The notes: generated from the letters alone by a model not told the origin. 64,000 nucleotides of DNA from Oasisia sp. SBJ-2009 (GCA_964017155.1 OZ024855.1:4326190-4390189), one strand, 5' to 3'; shown: positions 13,204-24,863, counted from the stretch's first letter. Numbers and translations are program-made.

Positions 13204-13386
13204 GCAGCATGTATGTGGATCAATGTCCGATGCAACCCTTCAGACCGATATTTATGATCATCTTCGGCATATCGTTCATCATCGGGTTCCCCGTGTTGTA
13301 CAAGATCGTTACAACAGAAAAGGGAGGCATTTGGTGGTGGATAGGCGGGACACTATATGTCTTTCAATGGGCATGGCTGATCGCAG
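13204..13386 (+). CDS. Internal exon of a TMEM272-like four-helix membrane protein
   Basis: The exon is bounded by a clear acceptor (TGTGTCTTGTAG) and donor (ATCGCAG|GTCAGT); it is 183 nt, phase 1 at both ends. It encodes SMYVDQCPMQPFRPIFMIIF, a hydrophobic stretch, a short polar loop (VTTEKGG), then a second hydrophobic segment with WWWIGG and ending WAWLIA. The pattern Y-x-D-x-C-P ahead of a membrane helix, followed by a W-rich helix ending in W-x-I-A-G, is the layout I know from TMEM272-like proteins, uncharacterised membrane proteins found in many invertebrates. Family assignment is by pattern, not by search. The exon or exons before it were not found; the 2.6-kb 44-bp array lies just upstream, inside the intron. 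Confidence 0.75.
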
Positions 13387-13574
13387 GTCAGTTTACATCA
13401 CACAGTCATTGCTAAATGTGTACCTTCAATACGTGCAAACAAAACTTCCTAGTAACCGTGTATAACTCAAATGCGGATACGATGTTTCTGCTAAACAATT
13501 TGTATGAATTATAGTAGGCTGTGTAATGCTATTAGATAAACCCGTCTGATGTTTCGACGTTTTGTCGTTTTCAG

Positions 13575-13691
13575 GGTTCGTGGCGCTGCTCAGTAAGGAC
13601 ACAAGCAAAGACGTCTACTGTCAAGCTACTGTGTATACTTTCTTTTCCGTCTCCTTTGGAGTGGGAATCTTTGCACAGATCGTAGTGTTGG
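13575..13691 (+). CDS. Following exon of the TMEM272-like protein
   Basis: The acceptor is TTGTCGTTTTCAG and the donor TTGG|GTATGA; length is 117 nt, phase 1 to phase 1, joining the preceding exon in frame to give W-L-I-A-G-F-V-A-L-L. It encodes a short polar loop (SKDTSKDVYCQ) and a last hydrophobic helix (FFSVSFGVGIFAQIVVL), consistent with the fourth membrane segment. A plausible terminal exon begins at 14256, after a long pyrimidine tract ending TATATAG. In the correct phase it adds D-G-L-L and a stop at 14267-14269, with AATAAA at about 14516. That last exon is a guess. Confidence 0.75.
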
Positions 13692-13954
13692 GTATGACTG
13701 CGTCTATCATAAACTCTAACAAATAGTGCTTTAACACATGGTGCAAGTGGTGCACATAATGCAAATCTAAATCCCTCGACGTCAGACACACCTAGCTGGT
13801 GACACAGCGAACAGTTGAGTAGTGTGTTAACGCCTTCAAAGAGCTCCCCTCAATCAGTTCGATTGTTACGTCCGTCTAATATTACATTATGTTCACACAG
13901 GGCAACTCTTCACAGGCCTGATGTCAACCACACTATGCTGGTCCGCTCTTTATG

Positions 13955-14225
13955 TACTCTGTGTCTCTGTCTCTGTCTCTGTGTCTGTCTCTGTCTCTGT
14001 CTCTGTCTCTGTCTCTGTCTCTGCCTGCGCTCGTGCTCGTGCTCGTGCGCCTGCGCCTGCGCCTGCGCCTGCGCCTGCGCCTGCGCCTGCGCCTGCGCCT
14101 GCGCCTGCGCCTGCGCCTGCGCCTGCGCCTGCGCCTGCGCCTGCGCCTCTGCCTCTGCCTCTGCCTCTGCCTCTGCCTCTGCCTGCGCTGGCCCCTGCGC
14201 CTGCCTCTCTTTCTTTCATCTCTCT
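13955..14225. repeat. Hexanucleotide microsatellites: (CTCTGT)n, (GCGCCT)n, (GCCTCT)n
   Basis: Three related hexamer blocks in succession; the central GCGCCT block spans about 14047-14147. All overlapping open frames (Arg-rich, Ala-Pro, Cys-Leu) come from the repeat and are not genes. It would lie in the last intron of the TMEM272-like gene if the tentative terminal exon is right, and would contribute to its polypyrimidine tract. Confidence 0.95.
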
Positions 14226-14269
14226 CCCCTCTATCTGTCTTTATATAATATATAGATGGCCTGTTGTGA

Positions 14270-14892
14270 AAGCTGCTTTCTACCACAGAATGTGGGCAAC
14301 GTCGGTGTCATCAAAGGTGGACATAGAAACGGCTTATTTGTTCAGTATCTCACCGTGTGCAGTTACCAGTATGCAGTGTTGCTATAAATTTAACAGTTTC
14401 GTTACTCACACTGACCGTGGCGTTTGAAATAAGGAATAATTCGTTCCTGACAATACGAGAGTGGTACTTAACTGTTGGCAACGTTGCGTGTGTTATGCGA
14501 TGCTTCACGTAAACTAATAAAGTATAAAACACTCGCAGCAGTGCGAAACACTGCACAAATTTACTTCGTAACAAATGTCCGGCCTCAGTGCTACGGCGAA
14601 CATTTGCTACATAACTCCGTATACTATACGGTGAACTCTTCTGCGCACGTACGAATCTACCGTCACCTATTACATTTACATGTTTCCATGTAAACATGCT
14701 ACTGCTGTAAGGGCGATGTTACATCAATGACAGTATAATTTGCGCTATACATTATTCAATCCACATTGTTTGCTGAGTGTGTGTGTTTCTCTTAGCAAAA
14801 TAAAATGCATGTGTGACACAACAGTATTTGTATTCAATATTATTTCTGATTTGATTCCACCCAGCCGTGGAGAAACAAACCCGGGATAGTTG
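14270..14892. other. Unique sequence, possible 3' UTR of the TMEM272-like gene
   Basis: AATAAA motifs occur at about 14516 and 14800 on the + strand. No coding signal seen. Confidence 0.4.
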
Positions 14893-15440
14893 ACAAATTT
14901 CATAATTACACAACTAGCAATGTTCTAATTACTTCTACGTTTCGACCACCATCGGCGGCCTTCTTCAGGAACTGAATGGTCAGTGGTCACTGCTCGGCTC
15001 GCTAGATGGCGTGTGTTACATTGGTGGAACAGGAAGAACATTTCGTGCGAGACTAGATGGACACAAAAAGAAGAAGTTGAACGGTAACAACTCGGGAGAC
15101 AAAGAAATGTTCGACAAACGTTGAACACAAATCAGCCATAACCAACCATGCGGACAGACACAACTGTGTGATAGACTGGGAGGGAGCGAAAGTGGTGGAT
15201 AAAGAGACGAACAGGTGTGTGCGTTGGATAAAAGAAGCCATCTGGATTAGGAAGACGAAACCAACTGCGAACAGAGACGAGGGGGCTACATACTAAGTAA
15301 CGTGTTTGACAGTCTGCTCGCCCCGCCATCTAGCGACCAGTGACCACTGACCGTTCAATTCCCGAAGAAGGCCGCCGATGATGGTCGAAACGTAGAAATA
15401 AGTAGAACATATTGCTAGTTGTGTAACTGTGAAATTTGTT
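14893..15440 (+). mobile_element. Penelope-like retroelement remnant with inverted terminal arms
   Basis: Two inverted arms, 14893-15011 and 15324-15440, about 85% alike by eye, flank a decayed coding segment. Read on +, the segment gives CYIGGTGRTFRARLDGH, then after a frameshift CVIDWEGAKVV, RWIKEAIWIRK and ANRDEG, then after another frameshift YILSNVFDSLL. These are hallmarks of the C-terminal GIY-YIG endonuclease of Penelope-like elements, including the conserved YIG, the arginine after it and the N-R-D-x-G block. Penelope-like elements are known to carry repeated 'pseudo-LTR' ends in direct or inverted orientation, which suits the arms. The reverse transcriptase part is absent; the copy is dead. 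Confidence 0.8.
14939..14968 (-). ncRNA. Hammerhead-ribozyme-like core in the left arm
   Basis: On the minus strand the arm reads CTGAAGA, then a 7-bp hairpin with a GAT loop (GGCCGCC pairing GGTGGTC, with two G-U pairs), then GAAAC. This matches the conserved halves of a hammerhead core (CUGANGA ... GAAA) except for one unpaired A before stem II. The mirrored copy at 15362-15391 on + has CCGAAGA and one stem mismatch. Hammerhead motifs in Penelope-like elements are established in the literature. I did not locate a convincing cleavage site or stem I, so activity is not claimed. Confidence 0.35.
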
Positions 15441-16029
15441 TGGAATAATATACTGCCAACTTGATGAACATTTTCACGAGTTACAGTAGTAGTTTGGATC
15501 TGTAGCTAGTTCCACCCAACTGTAATTTATGGTGTCGCCATCTACTGGAGTGATTGCAGATTATTTTAATAGGGTAGTGGACGTGGACATTGGCAGCCAA
15601 CTTAGTAGAACTGCCGAGTTGTACTATAACCTGGAAAACCCAAACCCTAATCATACATGTCAAGATGTCGTTGACATGATACAACAAAGTCACCCCTCCA
15701 TTCGTGGGAGCTTTCAGCAAGTCGATGGCGTCGATCGCATGTAGACCTTCGGATCCTTTCATGGGATATGTTTCCTAATGATCGTTGACTCACACACAAA
15801 GCATGCATGCAACCGGGACCACTGCAAAGGTGTTTGACGCGATGCCATGCGGCTTATCGGCAAACACGTCACTCAACCGTCTACTGAAATGTTGCTTCGT
15901 CGACGTACAAATTCGAAACATGACTTGATTCGCCTGATCGCAAAGTTTAAGGTGGAATAGAAACAGATGAAGCAAACACAACAGCATGTTCAACACGCTA
16001 AGGATAGCACACTCAGCCCGGGTGACCAT
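15441..16029. other. Unclassified sequence between two retroelement remnants
   Basis: No recognisable domain in any frame. It may be the eroded upstream part of the LINE that follows, but no reverse transcriptase motif is visible before 16030. Confidence 0.4.
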
Positions 16030-16830
16030 GTCATCAAGCATCACTTATATGCCGATGACATACAGGTTTATATATCACTTTCACCAACGGATACACATAT
16101 GTATATATCAACTTAAAATTACTGCGTTAGTGACATCTTGTCGTGGATGAAATCAAGTAAATTGAAGCTTAATGTCGACATAACTGACCTAATTATTATA
16201 AGTACGAAACAAGATTGTCGACTACATTCCAGTAAACATACTTGTTAACGATACCATCAAATCACCATTAAAAACCTTTCTAAATTTAGATGTTGTCTCT
16301 GACTGTAATTTCAGCTTTCATCAGTACATTTCACAAGTTTGCAAATCACGTTTTTATCGTATACGTGATTTCCGTCGAATACTGTGTCACTTATCTTTAT
16401 TGTCTGCTAAAACAATATCAGTTGCTTTGATTAACAATCGACTGGACTATTGTAATTCACATCTAAATATCATTGCCAAAAAACGACTTATCTAAACTCC
16501 AACGCGTATAGAATTGTTTAGCAAGCGTGGCAAGCGTCATACGTAAGGCCCTCCGTTTCTCGCCGTCACTGCTGCTACATAAGCAGTTACATTGGCTCCC
16601 AGTTGTATACCGAATTAAATTTAAATTGGCTATTGTTACATATCGTACTCTTTCTACTCAACAACAGACACACTTAATTAATCTGCTACATTTCTCTGAT
16701 ATATCTAGGTCCCTTGGGTCTTCCGTTTCCAAACAACTTGTTCCTAAAAATAAGCTGGTCGTGTCGTGAGTCGTCATCAAAAACATCTTTTAAACGGCAG
16801 GTGCAGCGAACCTATGGATGAAGTAGTTGC
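16030..16830 (+). mobile_element. CR1/L2-like LINE remnant (3' half of reverse transcriptase)
   Basis: The + strand encodes, with several frame changes, HLYADDIQVYIS (the YADD catalytic box), SWMKSSKLKLNVD, LLSAKTISVALINNRLDYCNS and, at 16527 onward, LHWLPVVYRIKFKLAIVTYRTL followed by SRSLGSS. The order and spacing of YADD, W-M-K-x-x-K-L-x-L-N, R-L-D-Y-C-N-S and L-H-W-L-P-V match the thumb and C-terminus of CR1/L2-clade elements. Internal stops show it is inactive. The 5' part, endonuclease and ORF1 are missing. Confidence 0.85.
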
Positions 16831-17372
16831 ATTTCCTACGAGTCTGGAACACCAGAAAGACGCTCAGACAACTCCACAATAAGTGTTGTGTCGGAACCAA
16901 CAAATACTGAAGCTAAGCCACTTGAAACGACGGGTTCTCATGAGAAGTCTTCACAGCCGCTACACATTTGTGAGCGTGAGTCTACGTGATACTTGATAAT
17001 TGAAGATAATAATCATTTCATTTGTGATGTTTAGCTTTCCCATGTTGCAGGCGGTATATATTACAAATTACTGCCTGACCAATTCTCGGCAGAAGAGCGC
17101 GCACCCTCCCTTTAATTCAGAAATTGCAAATGCATCTATCAGCATGCTCTGCTCTCAATTAAGGACTGAATATAATTTTTGTGAGTTTAATCATGTGCAT
17201 CTTGGAAAGAAATATGTTTGAGTTGTGTGTAAATGACTCATGTCACTGACCAGATATGCACATAAAACATAAAAACACATGCATGTACATATATCATATG
17301 TAAACATTTGTATGTTATTGCATTGTGTTCAACTGGCCATGGGATGAGACATGGTTTGAATAATAAATAAAG

Positions 17373-17373
<1 letters not shown>
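16831..17373. other. Unclassified AT-rich sequence
   Basis: Nothing recognised; it probably includes the 3' end of the LINE, whose boundary cannot be seen. Confidence 0.4.

Positions 17374-17431
<58 letters not shown>
17374..17431. repeat. (TA)n microsatellite
   Basis: About 29 TA units, abutting the G-rich head of the element at 17444. Confidence 0.97.
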
Positions 17432-17432
<1 letters not shown>

Positions 17433-17443
17433 CACCAAGGGGG

Positions 17444-18922
17444 GGCGATCGGTGGGGGACGGGGGGACGCGTCCCCCCGTCCCCCACTTTTCAGGGTGGG
17501 GGGACAGCATAGGAATTGTCCCCCCCCCCACTTTTCAGTTCAGAAACATTGCGAGGCTTATAGCCTGACTCAACACTCCTCTCTCTTAAAAGCCGCTACA
17601 TAGGACTAGCTAGACAATGAACTCGCGATATAAAGTTCAGCAAAGTTATTTATCGCAAATTAACACGAGGCAAACATATTTAATGTTGAGGCATGTTTTA
17701 CTGTTAGTGCGCCATAATCCGTGATAGTTATTTAAACAAACGTAATATCTTAATGTATTGAACGAAATATTAGACAACTCTTCAAAGTAGTAATCACATG
17801 AGAGTTAGCGAACAGCCCGTGGCATTTATACCAAAAATGCTTTGATATTTAGCTGCACATTGATGATTTTAATTTGTCGCGCATACGCAGAAAGACCAAT
17901 CGGAAAGTTTATAACTACCGGAAAAATGTAAGCCGCTGCCAGGCTCTATCAACCTTGTGTTGATATTATTAATAGGCTCTAGCCATCAAATACATTTTAA
18001 ATGATGAAATTTGTGTTACACTTTCACCCCTCGCCTCCTTGATGCTTATCGCCTACGGCAGAAGCGGCGGATTCCTGCACTTTGCGTAACTTATTCCCAT
18101 TTCAGTGACGACAAATTTCTTTGCCAAAATGTTGGATTGGGAAGTTCTACACAGGCATAGCATCGGCGTCGATCAGTGGGAGACGAGGGGGACGCTGACC
18201 ACCCCACGGCTTGAGGGGGTCAGCATAGGAAATGTCCTCGTACTTTTTCAGTTCATAAAACAAATTTATAGGCATATATAGCGAGACTGATCACTCCCTT
18301 CTCTTAAAAACCCTACATCGATCTTGTAGTAAAATTAATAATAAGATATAAACTTCCCACTACCTAGTGGAAAATCACTAGATAAATTGCTTGGTTGGCC
18401 CGCAACTTGATCTTAGTCCAGTAAATTGTCATCATGCCGGGCTCTGTCATTTTGCACCCTTTGTGTTGATATATTGATAGGCATTAGCCATCAAGCACAT
18501 TAAAGATTATTAATTTTTGCTTGCCCTGTCACCCCTGGGATTGCAGCCTGGTCGCCCTGGTCGATATTTATATCGCCTACGGCGTAACCAGCGGATTTAT
18601 GCACTTTGTGAAATTTGATCTCATTTTAGTGATGACAAATTTCTTTGCCAAAAGGTGGGATTGGGAAGTCCTATACAGGCACCCTTGTAAGCTCTGCCTC
18701 TTGTCACTCTGTGAATCAGACAAGCAGTGTTGGATCCAAAGTCTACCCCCCAAATGTTCAGTGATTGGGGTGGGCCATGGCCCCTCTTCAAATATATGTT
18801 GCCAACATAACTACTATAAATAGCATAACATAAAGGCTTTTTTTAGTTTATTTAGAATTAGCGCCACACCAACAATAAATTATGTTTTATATTTACCAAA
18901 AAATAGTTACGTGTATTTCAGG

Positions 18923-19011
<89 letters not shown>

Positions 19012-19068
19012 TGTGTATATAAATTGGTCCCCCGTCCCCCCACTTTTAAAACCGGATCGACGCCCCTG
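17444..19068. mobile_element. Putative DNA element with G/C-rich inverted ends and an internal duplication
   Basis: The left end (GGGGCGATCGGTGGGGGAC) and right end (GTCCCCCGTCCCCCCAC then CGGATCGACGCCCC) are inverted relatives. The left end contains a perfect 36-bp palindrome at 17452-17487. Inside, a diverged module occurs twice, at about 17.44-18.16 kb and 18.16-18.69 kb: both have 'CATAGGAA(T)TGTC', 'CTCTTAAAA', 'TATCGCCTACGGC' and 'GACAAATTTCTTTGCCAAAA' in the same order. A (TA)n tract at 18925-19018 precedes the right end. No transposase is visible. It may be a non-autonomous element or two nested copies; I see no clear target duplication. Confidence 0.45.
18925..19018. repeat. (TA)n microsatellite
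   Basis: More than 40 TA units with a few CA/GT interruptions near the right end. Confidence 0.97.
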
Positions 19069-19624
19069 TATAGCACAGAGCCCTGGAGCAGTTGTGAGTG
19101 ACGTTGGTTTTGAAAACAAACAACATATTTTGGCCTATACCTCTGTGCATAGAGGTATTTCAGTCAGTTGTCACTGTGATGTGGTTAGCAATAACAATAC
19201 TCCCTACCAATGGTCTGCGTGTCGTCATAAGGGCAAAGGACTAATTAAACTTTAAACTAGATGTCTGAATGTATAAGTTGCTTTTCTTTTACCTACACCG
19301 TATATACCCATATTAATACATCATGAAAATGGAAACTATTTGAAAAGAATTTGAACTAATTTTCAATGTATTTGTATTTAAATAAATTTATATTTTAAAG
19401 TATTTATAATTGTATTTGAATCATCCAGAGTATTTGTATTTAAATACATTTCAATGTATTTGACCCCATGTCTGGATAAGACAAAGGTGCGGATTTAAAC
19501 AGATTTACAGTTTGCACTTAATTAAACATGATAGACAGGGATTTAGCATCTAACCACCCAGACACAGTCAGGATTCTGGATGTAGGAATCATGACCAGTC
19601 ATTCACACCACGCCATACTGGCAG
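19069..19624. other. Unique AT-rich spacer
   Basis: Contains repeated TATTTGTATTTAAATA-like words at about 19370-19460 but no gene. Confidence 0.4.
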
Positions 19625-21375
19625 AGAAACAGTACACGTGGGGCCGTAGACAGTGCAATGGGTGATGACGTGGTCTGTAGCACAGAACCGTAGAGAGTGC
19701 AGTGGGTGATGACGTGATCTGTAGCACAGAACTGTAGATAGTGCAATGGGTGATGACTTGATCTGTAGCACAGAACTGTAGATAGTGCAATGGGTGATGA
19801 CTTGATCTGTAGCACAGAACTGTAGATAGTGCAATGGGTGATGACTTGATCTGTAGCACAGAACTGTAGATAGTGCAATGGGTGATGACGTGATCTGTAG
19901 CACAGAACTGTAGATAGTGCAATGGGTGATGACGTGGTCTGTAGTACAGAACCGTAGAGAGTGCAGTGGGTGATGACTTGATCTGCAGCACAGAACTGTG
20001 GATAGTGCAATGGGTGATGACTTGATCTGTAGCACAGAACTGTAGATAGTGCAATCGGTGATGACTTGATCTGTAGCACAGAACTGTAGATAGTGCAATG
20101 GGTGATGACGTGATCTGTAGCACAGAACTGTAGATAGTGCAATGGGTGATGACTTGATCTGTAGCACAGAAGTGTAGATAGTGCAATGGGTGATGACTTG
20201 ATCTGTAGCACAGAACTGTAGATAGTGCAATGGGTGATGACTTGATCTGTAGCACAGAACTGTAGATAGTGCAATGGGTGATGACGTGATCTGTAGCACA
20301 GAACTGTAGATAGTGCAATGGGTGATGACGTGGTCTGTAGTACAGAACCGTAGAGAGTGCAGTGGGTGATGACGTGGTCTGTAGCACAGAACCGTAGAGA
20401 GTGCAGTGGGTGATGACTTGATCTGTAGCACAGAACCGTAGAGAGTGCAGTGGGTGATGACGTCGTATGTAACACAGAACCGTAGAGAGTGCAGTGGGTG
20501 ATGACGTCGTATGTAGCACAGAACCGTAGAGAGTGCAGCGGGTGATGACGTCGTATGTAGCACAGAACCGTAGAGAGTGCAGTGTGTGATGACGTGATCT
20601 GTAGTATAGAACCGTAGAGAGTGCAATGGGCGATGACGTGGTCTGTAGTACATAACCGTAGATAGTGCAATGGGTGATGACGTGATCTGTAGCACAGAAC
20701 TGTAGATAGTGCAATGGGTGATGACGTGATCTGTAGTACAGAACCGTAGAGAGTGCAATGGCCAATGGGTGATGACGTGATCTGTAGTACGTAACCGTAG
20801 ATAGTGCAATGGGTGATGACGTGATCTGTAGTACATAACCGTAGAGAGTGCAGCGGGTGATGACGTGGTCTGTAGTACATAACCGGAGATAGTGCAATGG
20901 GTGATGACGTGATCTGTAGTACAGAACCGTAGATAGTGCAATGGATGATGACGTGATCTGTAGTACATAACCGTAGATGGTGCAATGGGTGATGACGTGG
21001 TCTGTAGTACATAACCGTAGATGGTGCAATGGGTGATGACGTGGTCTGTAGTACATAACCGTAGATAGTGCAATGGGTGATGACGTGATCTGTAGTACAT
21101 AACCGTAGATAGTACAATGGGTGATGACGTGATCTGTAGTACAAAACCGTAGAGAGTGCAGTGGGTGATGACGTCGTATGTAGCACAGAACCGTAGAGAG
21201 TGCAATGGGTGATGACGTGATCTGTAGTACAGAACCGTAGAGAGTGCAATGGGTGATGACGTGATCTGTAGTACAAAACCGTAGAGAGTGCAGTGGGTGA
21301 AGACGTCGTATGTAGCACAGAACCGTAGAGAGTGCAATGGGTGATGATGTGTCCTTGAGCACAGGATCGTAGAGA
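19625..21375. repeat. Second 44-bp minisatellite array
   Basis: About 39 copies of a 44-bp unit containing GTAGCACAGAACTGTAGATA and GTGCAATGGGTGATGAC. Variants change one block at a time (CTTGATCT, GTGATCT, GTGGTCT, GTCGTAT) and cluster in runs. On the minus strand the unit has no stop in any frame, so three overlapping open frames of nearly 600 codons run the whole length; all are artefacts. The sequence is unrelated to the 44-bp array at 10.4-13.0 kb. Confidence 0.97.
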
Positions 21376-21557
21376 ATACATTGGCTGATGATTTCATATG
21401 TTGAGTATTGGTCTGTACCACGCTCAAACGCAGCACTTTCGCGCAGTCCTCAGCTGTACGTTATTGTACATGATACCGTACACGGATGTTGAGAACAATA
21501 CGTTGTTTTACGACATACCGTGCGCATGCTGTAATCTGCATTTTGATGTATATATAA

Positions 21558-21558
<1 letters not shown>

Positions 21559-21632
<74 letters not shown>
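21559..21632. repeat. (TA)n microsatellite
   Basis: About 37 TA units. Confidence 0.97.
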
Positions 21633-21633
<1 letters not shown>

Positions 21634-22689
21634 TCAAGATAGAACTCTGGATTGAACTTATGTTGGGATATTGGATTTGACAGTCTTACCTTTCCCGAAT
21701 TTGTAGTAGGATATGATATATTGACGGTGAAATGATTCACACCTGGATGAGTGCGAGTGTAAATGAGAGAGTGACGCTGTTGTCATTTTAACCCATGAAA
21801 CGCATTATGTGAGTTCAGAATGAATTGACTACTGTACTTTACTCAAATGTGATGAAATCTTACGTATGCTGGATTTGGGGTAAGTATGCTTATTTTTGGA
21901 CACTTCATTTTTTAAATATTAAAAACAAAACATTACAAGCATGAATGGCGCCAACCAAACTTAGCATCAACAGTCCTGTTGATTGCCCTTGAATTGACAG
22001 CCTGGATTACACAGGCGTCGTAAGATGCTCAAATTTTGGATTCTTGCTAATCTTACCAAATGCAAAACGGGAAAGGCTCTCACCATACTGTATTAGTACT
22101 GATCTATTCAAAAATAATCTAAGACTAAGTCCAAGACGTCGATGACAGCAACCAATTTATGGAATTTTAGTTGCGTTCACTCGGAATGACCCTAAATGGC
22201 CTAATACCGTCGACTAATTTAATAGCAAAACAATTTTGTCAGCTGGCACACGCAATATTAAAACAATGTGAAATGGTTGAAGCCGAGTAATAACAGAGTA
22301 CTAACCTGTCGTACATGTCATTTGATTCCACAACTTGCACAAGTCTATAACAATACACGTGTGCGCACGGCCGCTGTTTCTGTCTTTCTGCGGCTCTTTG
22401 TGCACTTCCCTGTTTCCTTGCCGATTCGGTCGCAAACATACGCGGGCGTCCCATCGTTGAACAAAAAACAGCAAAAGAACGGGAATATTGCGACTTTATA
22501 CATTATAGGAAACAGTCTATCGAAGGACTGACAGCATGGTGCCATGGACGGGTCAAAGGTCGAGCTCACTGCTCGTTTTCGCTCACGCGAGATTTTCAAG
22601 CTACCGTCTTTTCCGGATGTCACGGTAACACAGATGTCCGGTTCGAGATTGGGCTATGATAGCAAATACTCTTTTTCTGAGTTTTCTGT
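21633..22689. other. Unclassified sequence
   Basis: Nothing recognisable. Overlapping short open frames on both strands at 22239-22623 have no domain I can name. Confidence 0.4.
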
Positions 22690-24863
22690 TTATTTAATAA
22701 AAGGACGTTGTTGCGTAGCCGAGCATCGGAACCGTGTTCGCTGGTGATAAAGGTCCGACCACTCAACGCGCATGCGCCTACTTTGACTTTCCCCGGTGCT
22801 CGGACGCGGTGCAGCAGGCCGAGCATCGGAACCGTGTTTGTTTGTGATAAAGGTCCGAGCATTCAGCGCACAGGCGATTTCTTGGTCGTACTTTCAAGTT
22901 ACCCTTCGCATCAGTATCAGTACGGGTGCGTAATCGTACTACTGCTACTAGCGATTCATAAGGATATTCGATTAATATTTATAAGTCCATTATAACAAGT
23001 CATAGCCTATGAAAAAAATGAAATAAATACTTAAAATTTATAAGCTCAATTGCATGATTAGAAATGTTTTTTTCCGTTAATGGTAGGAATCTAAGTACGT
23101 AATATGTACCCATAACGACATTATAATTAATAAATATGAGCATTATTAATAATTACATGAGCACCAAAAGAAACAACTGGGGCATCATACAGCATATGGC
23201 TGGTTGATGAATTTATTTTTTTCATAGGGCATAACAGGCCAAAGTAATTGCGTTTTGAGAACTGCAGATTGTAATTGCTGTAGTTTACCAGAATGATTTA
23301 TGGACTTCATGTTGTTATATAGTAACTTTAATATTATCATTTTAATAGAGCCAGTTCTATTAGAAAAAGATTATAAGTAATATGTGTACTTCAGAAGATA
23401 ATATTTATTTACAGCTTATGTAATAGTTGCTGTGGCACAAATAATACGAATCTAGTTGCTGTTTCCTGAAATTGTATATCTGCTGTATTGCTTTATGCAG
23501 AATTATTAAATACACACGTGTAATGTAACAATATTGTAGGTAGCAGTTTATTTCTGGAAGATGACAAAACAACATCTCTACAATGATGATTACCTGGGTA
23601 ACATTAATAATTAAGTTACGTATGTACCACATCATGCGCGAAGATCAATCGACTTGCAATCTGACCCAGTAATGTAAAGCATACTCAGTTACCATAATGT
23701 ATGGTAACTGATTCCATACTGACATTATTAACAGGGTATATAACTACATGTCATGCACTTAAAATCTGACACAGTAATGTAAAGCATGCATATGATATGT
23801 AGTGCACTAATATAAGCATAAAAGTAAGAAAGGAGAAATGTAACATATATATATACATTTCAGAAATGGCATAATACTAGTTATATAGTTATACAAAAGG
23901 GTTACCATGACACCTGCTAGATTAGTGGGTAATGAAGCGAAATGGGAAAATAGCTCATGAAATCAACACTGCCAGTTTTGAGTTTCGTTATGGTTGCAGT
24001 ATTTTGATTACAGTGTTTATGTAAGAGGAGAAATGTAAAACATAATTACATGACATGACGGTGAATTTATTTTCGATGCTCAATACAAATATAAATACAT
24101 AGATAAATCAATTTTAAAAACATTGCACAAAAGGTTTATCATGACACGTGAGATTTGCGGATAATCTAGTATTTAACAGCAGGAACTGCGTAATATCTAA
24201 GGTAGTAGGGGTTATATTTGTAAAACATAATTATGCCTGGGATAATTATTAATTTAATGCACTGAAATAATGAAATGTAGGCAAAGAATATGAATCATAA
24301 AAATGTAGTCAACATAACATACATCTTTTAATAAACAAATGAAAATTATGGTCATTATGGAATTATGCTTGCGAAATTTTAATTGCAGCTTTAATACATT
24401 TTATTATAATTTTATATAAATAAATATTGTATTAAAAACGTAATAATGCACAAAACTATTTTACTTATATAAAATTAATCAAGCAAAACAATAACGAGTA
24501 TAATAACAAGTTTCTCATATGTGAGCCGAATCGGCTGGCATTTGTCTTCGAAGTACTTGTGCTCGTGCTTAATCTTGCCAGCGCGGCCAGGATATAGAGC
24601 CACCGACGCAGCCGATGTCTTACAGGCCCGCCTGTAGTCAATGTAGAGTTGCACGGCTGTTCTGTTTCCTTTATTTGCATCAAAACCATCGCCTACGTTC
24701 ATCCCAACCCAAGTACAACCACACCATGCTCGGCTGCCGTGAAAAAGAGCGGAAGCAAGATGCAACACGTGACAATTGGCGCATGCGCGTTGAGTGCTCG
24801 GACCTATAACGCCGAGGTACAGGGTTCCGATGCTCGGCTACGTAACCACTTCGTTAATAAAAA
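22690..24863. mobile_element. Putative DNA transposon with ~95-bp inverted termini
   Basis: The left terminus (22690-22783) and right terminus (24770-24863) are inverted copies sharing CGTAGCCGAGCATCGGAACC, AGGTCCGA(C/G)CACTCAACGC and GCGCATGCGC. The left terminus is followed by a second, more diverged copy of its inner part (about 22812-22880: GCCGAGCATCGGAACCGTG, AGGTCCGAGCATTCAGCGCA). The interior is AT-rich except for a GC-rich block at about 24520-24770, and has no recognisable transposase. It could instead be two solo elements in opposite orientation. The boundaries are approximate. Confidence 0.5.

Noticed and set aside
13815..14427. Arg-rich, Ala-Pro and Cys-Leu proteins
   Set aside because: Translations of hexanucleotide microsatellites in several frames.
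19589..21436. Three overlapping minus-strand frames of nearly 600 codons each
   Set aside because: The 44-bp unit lacks stops in all minus frames; three simultaneous long frames are diagnostic of a repeat artefact.
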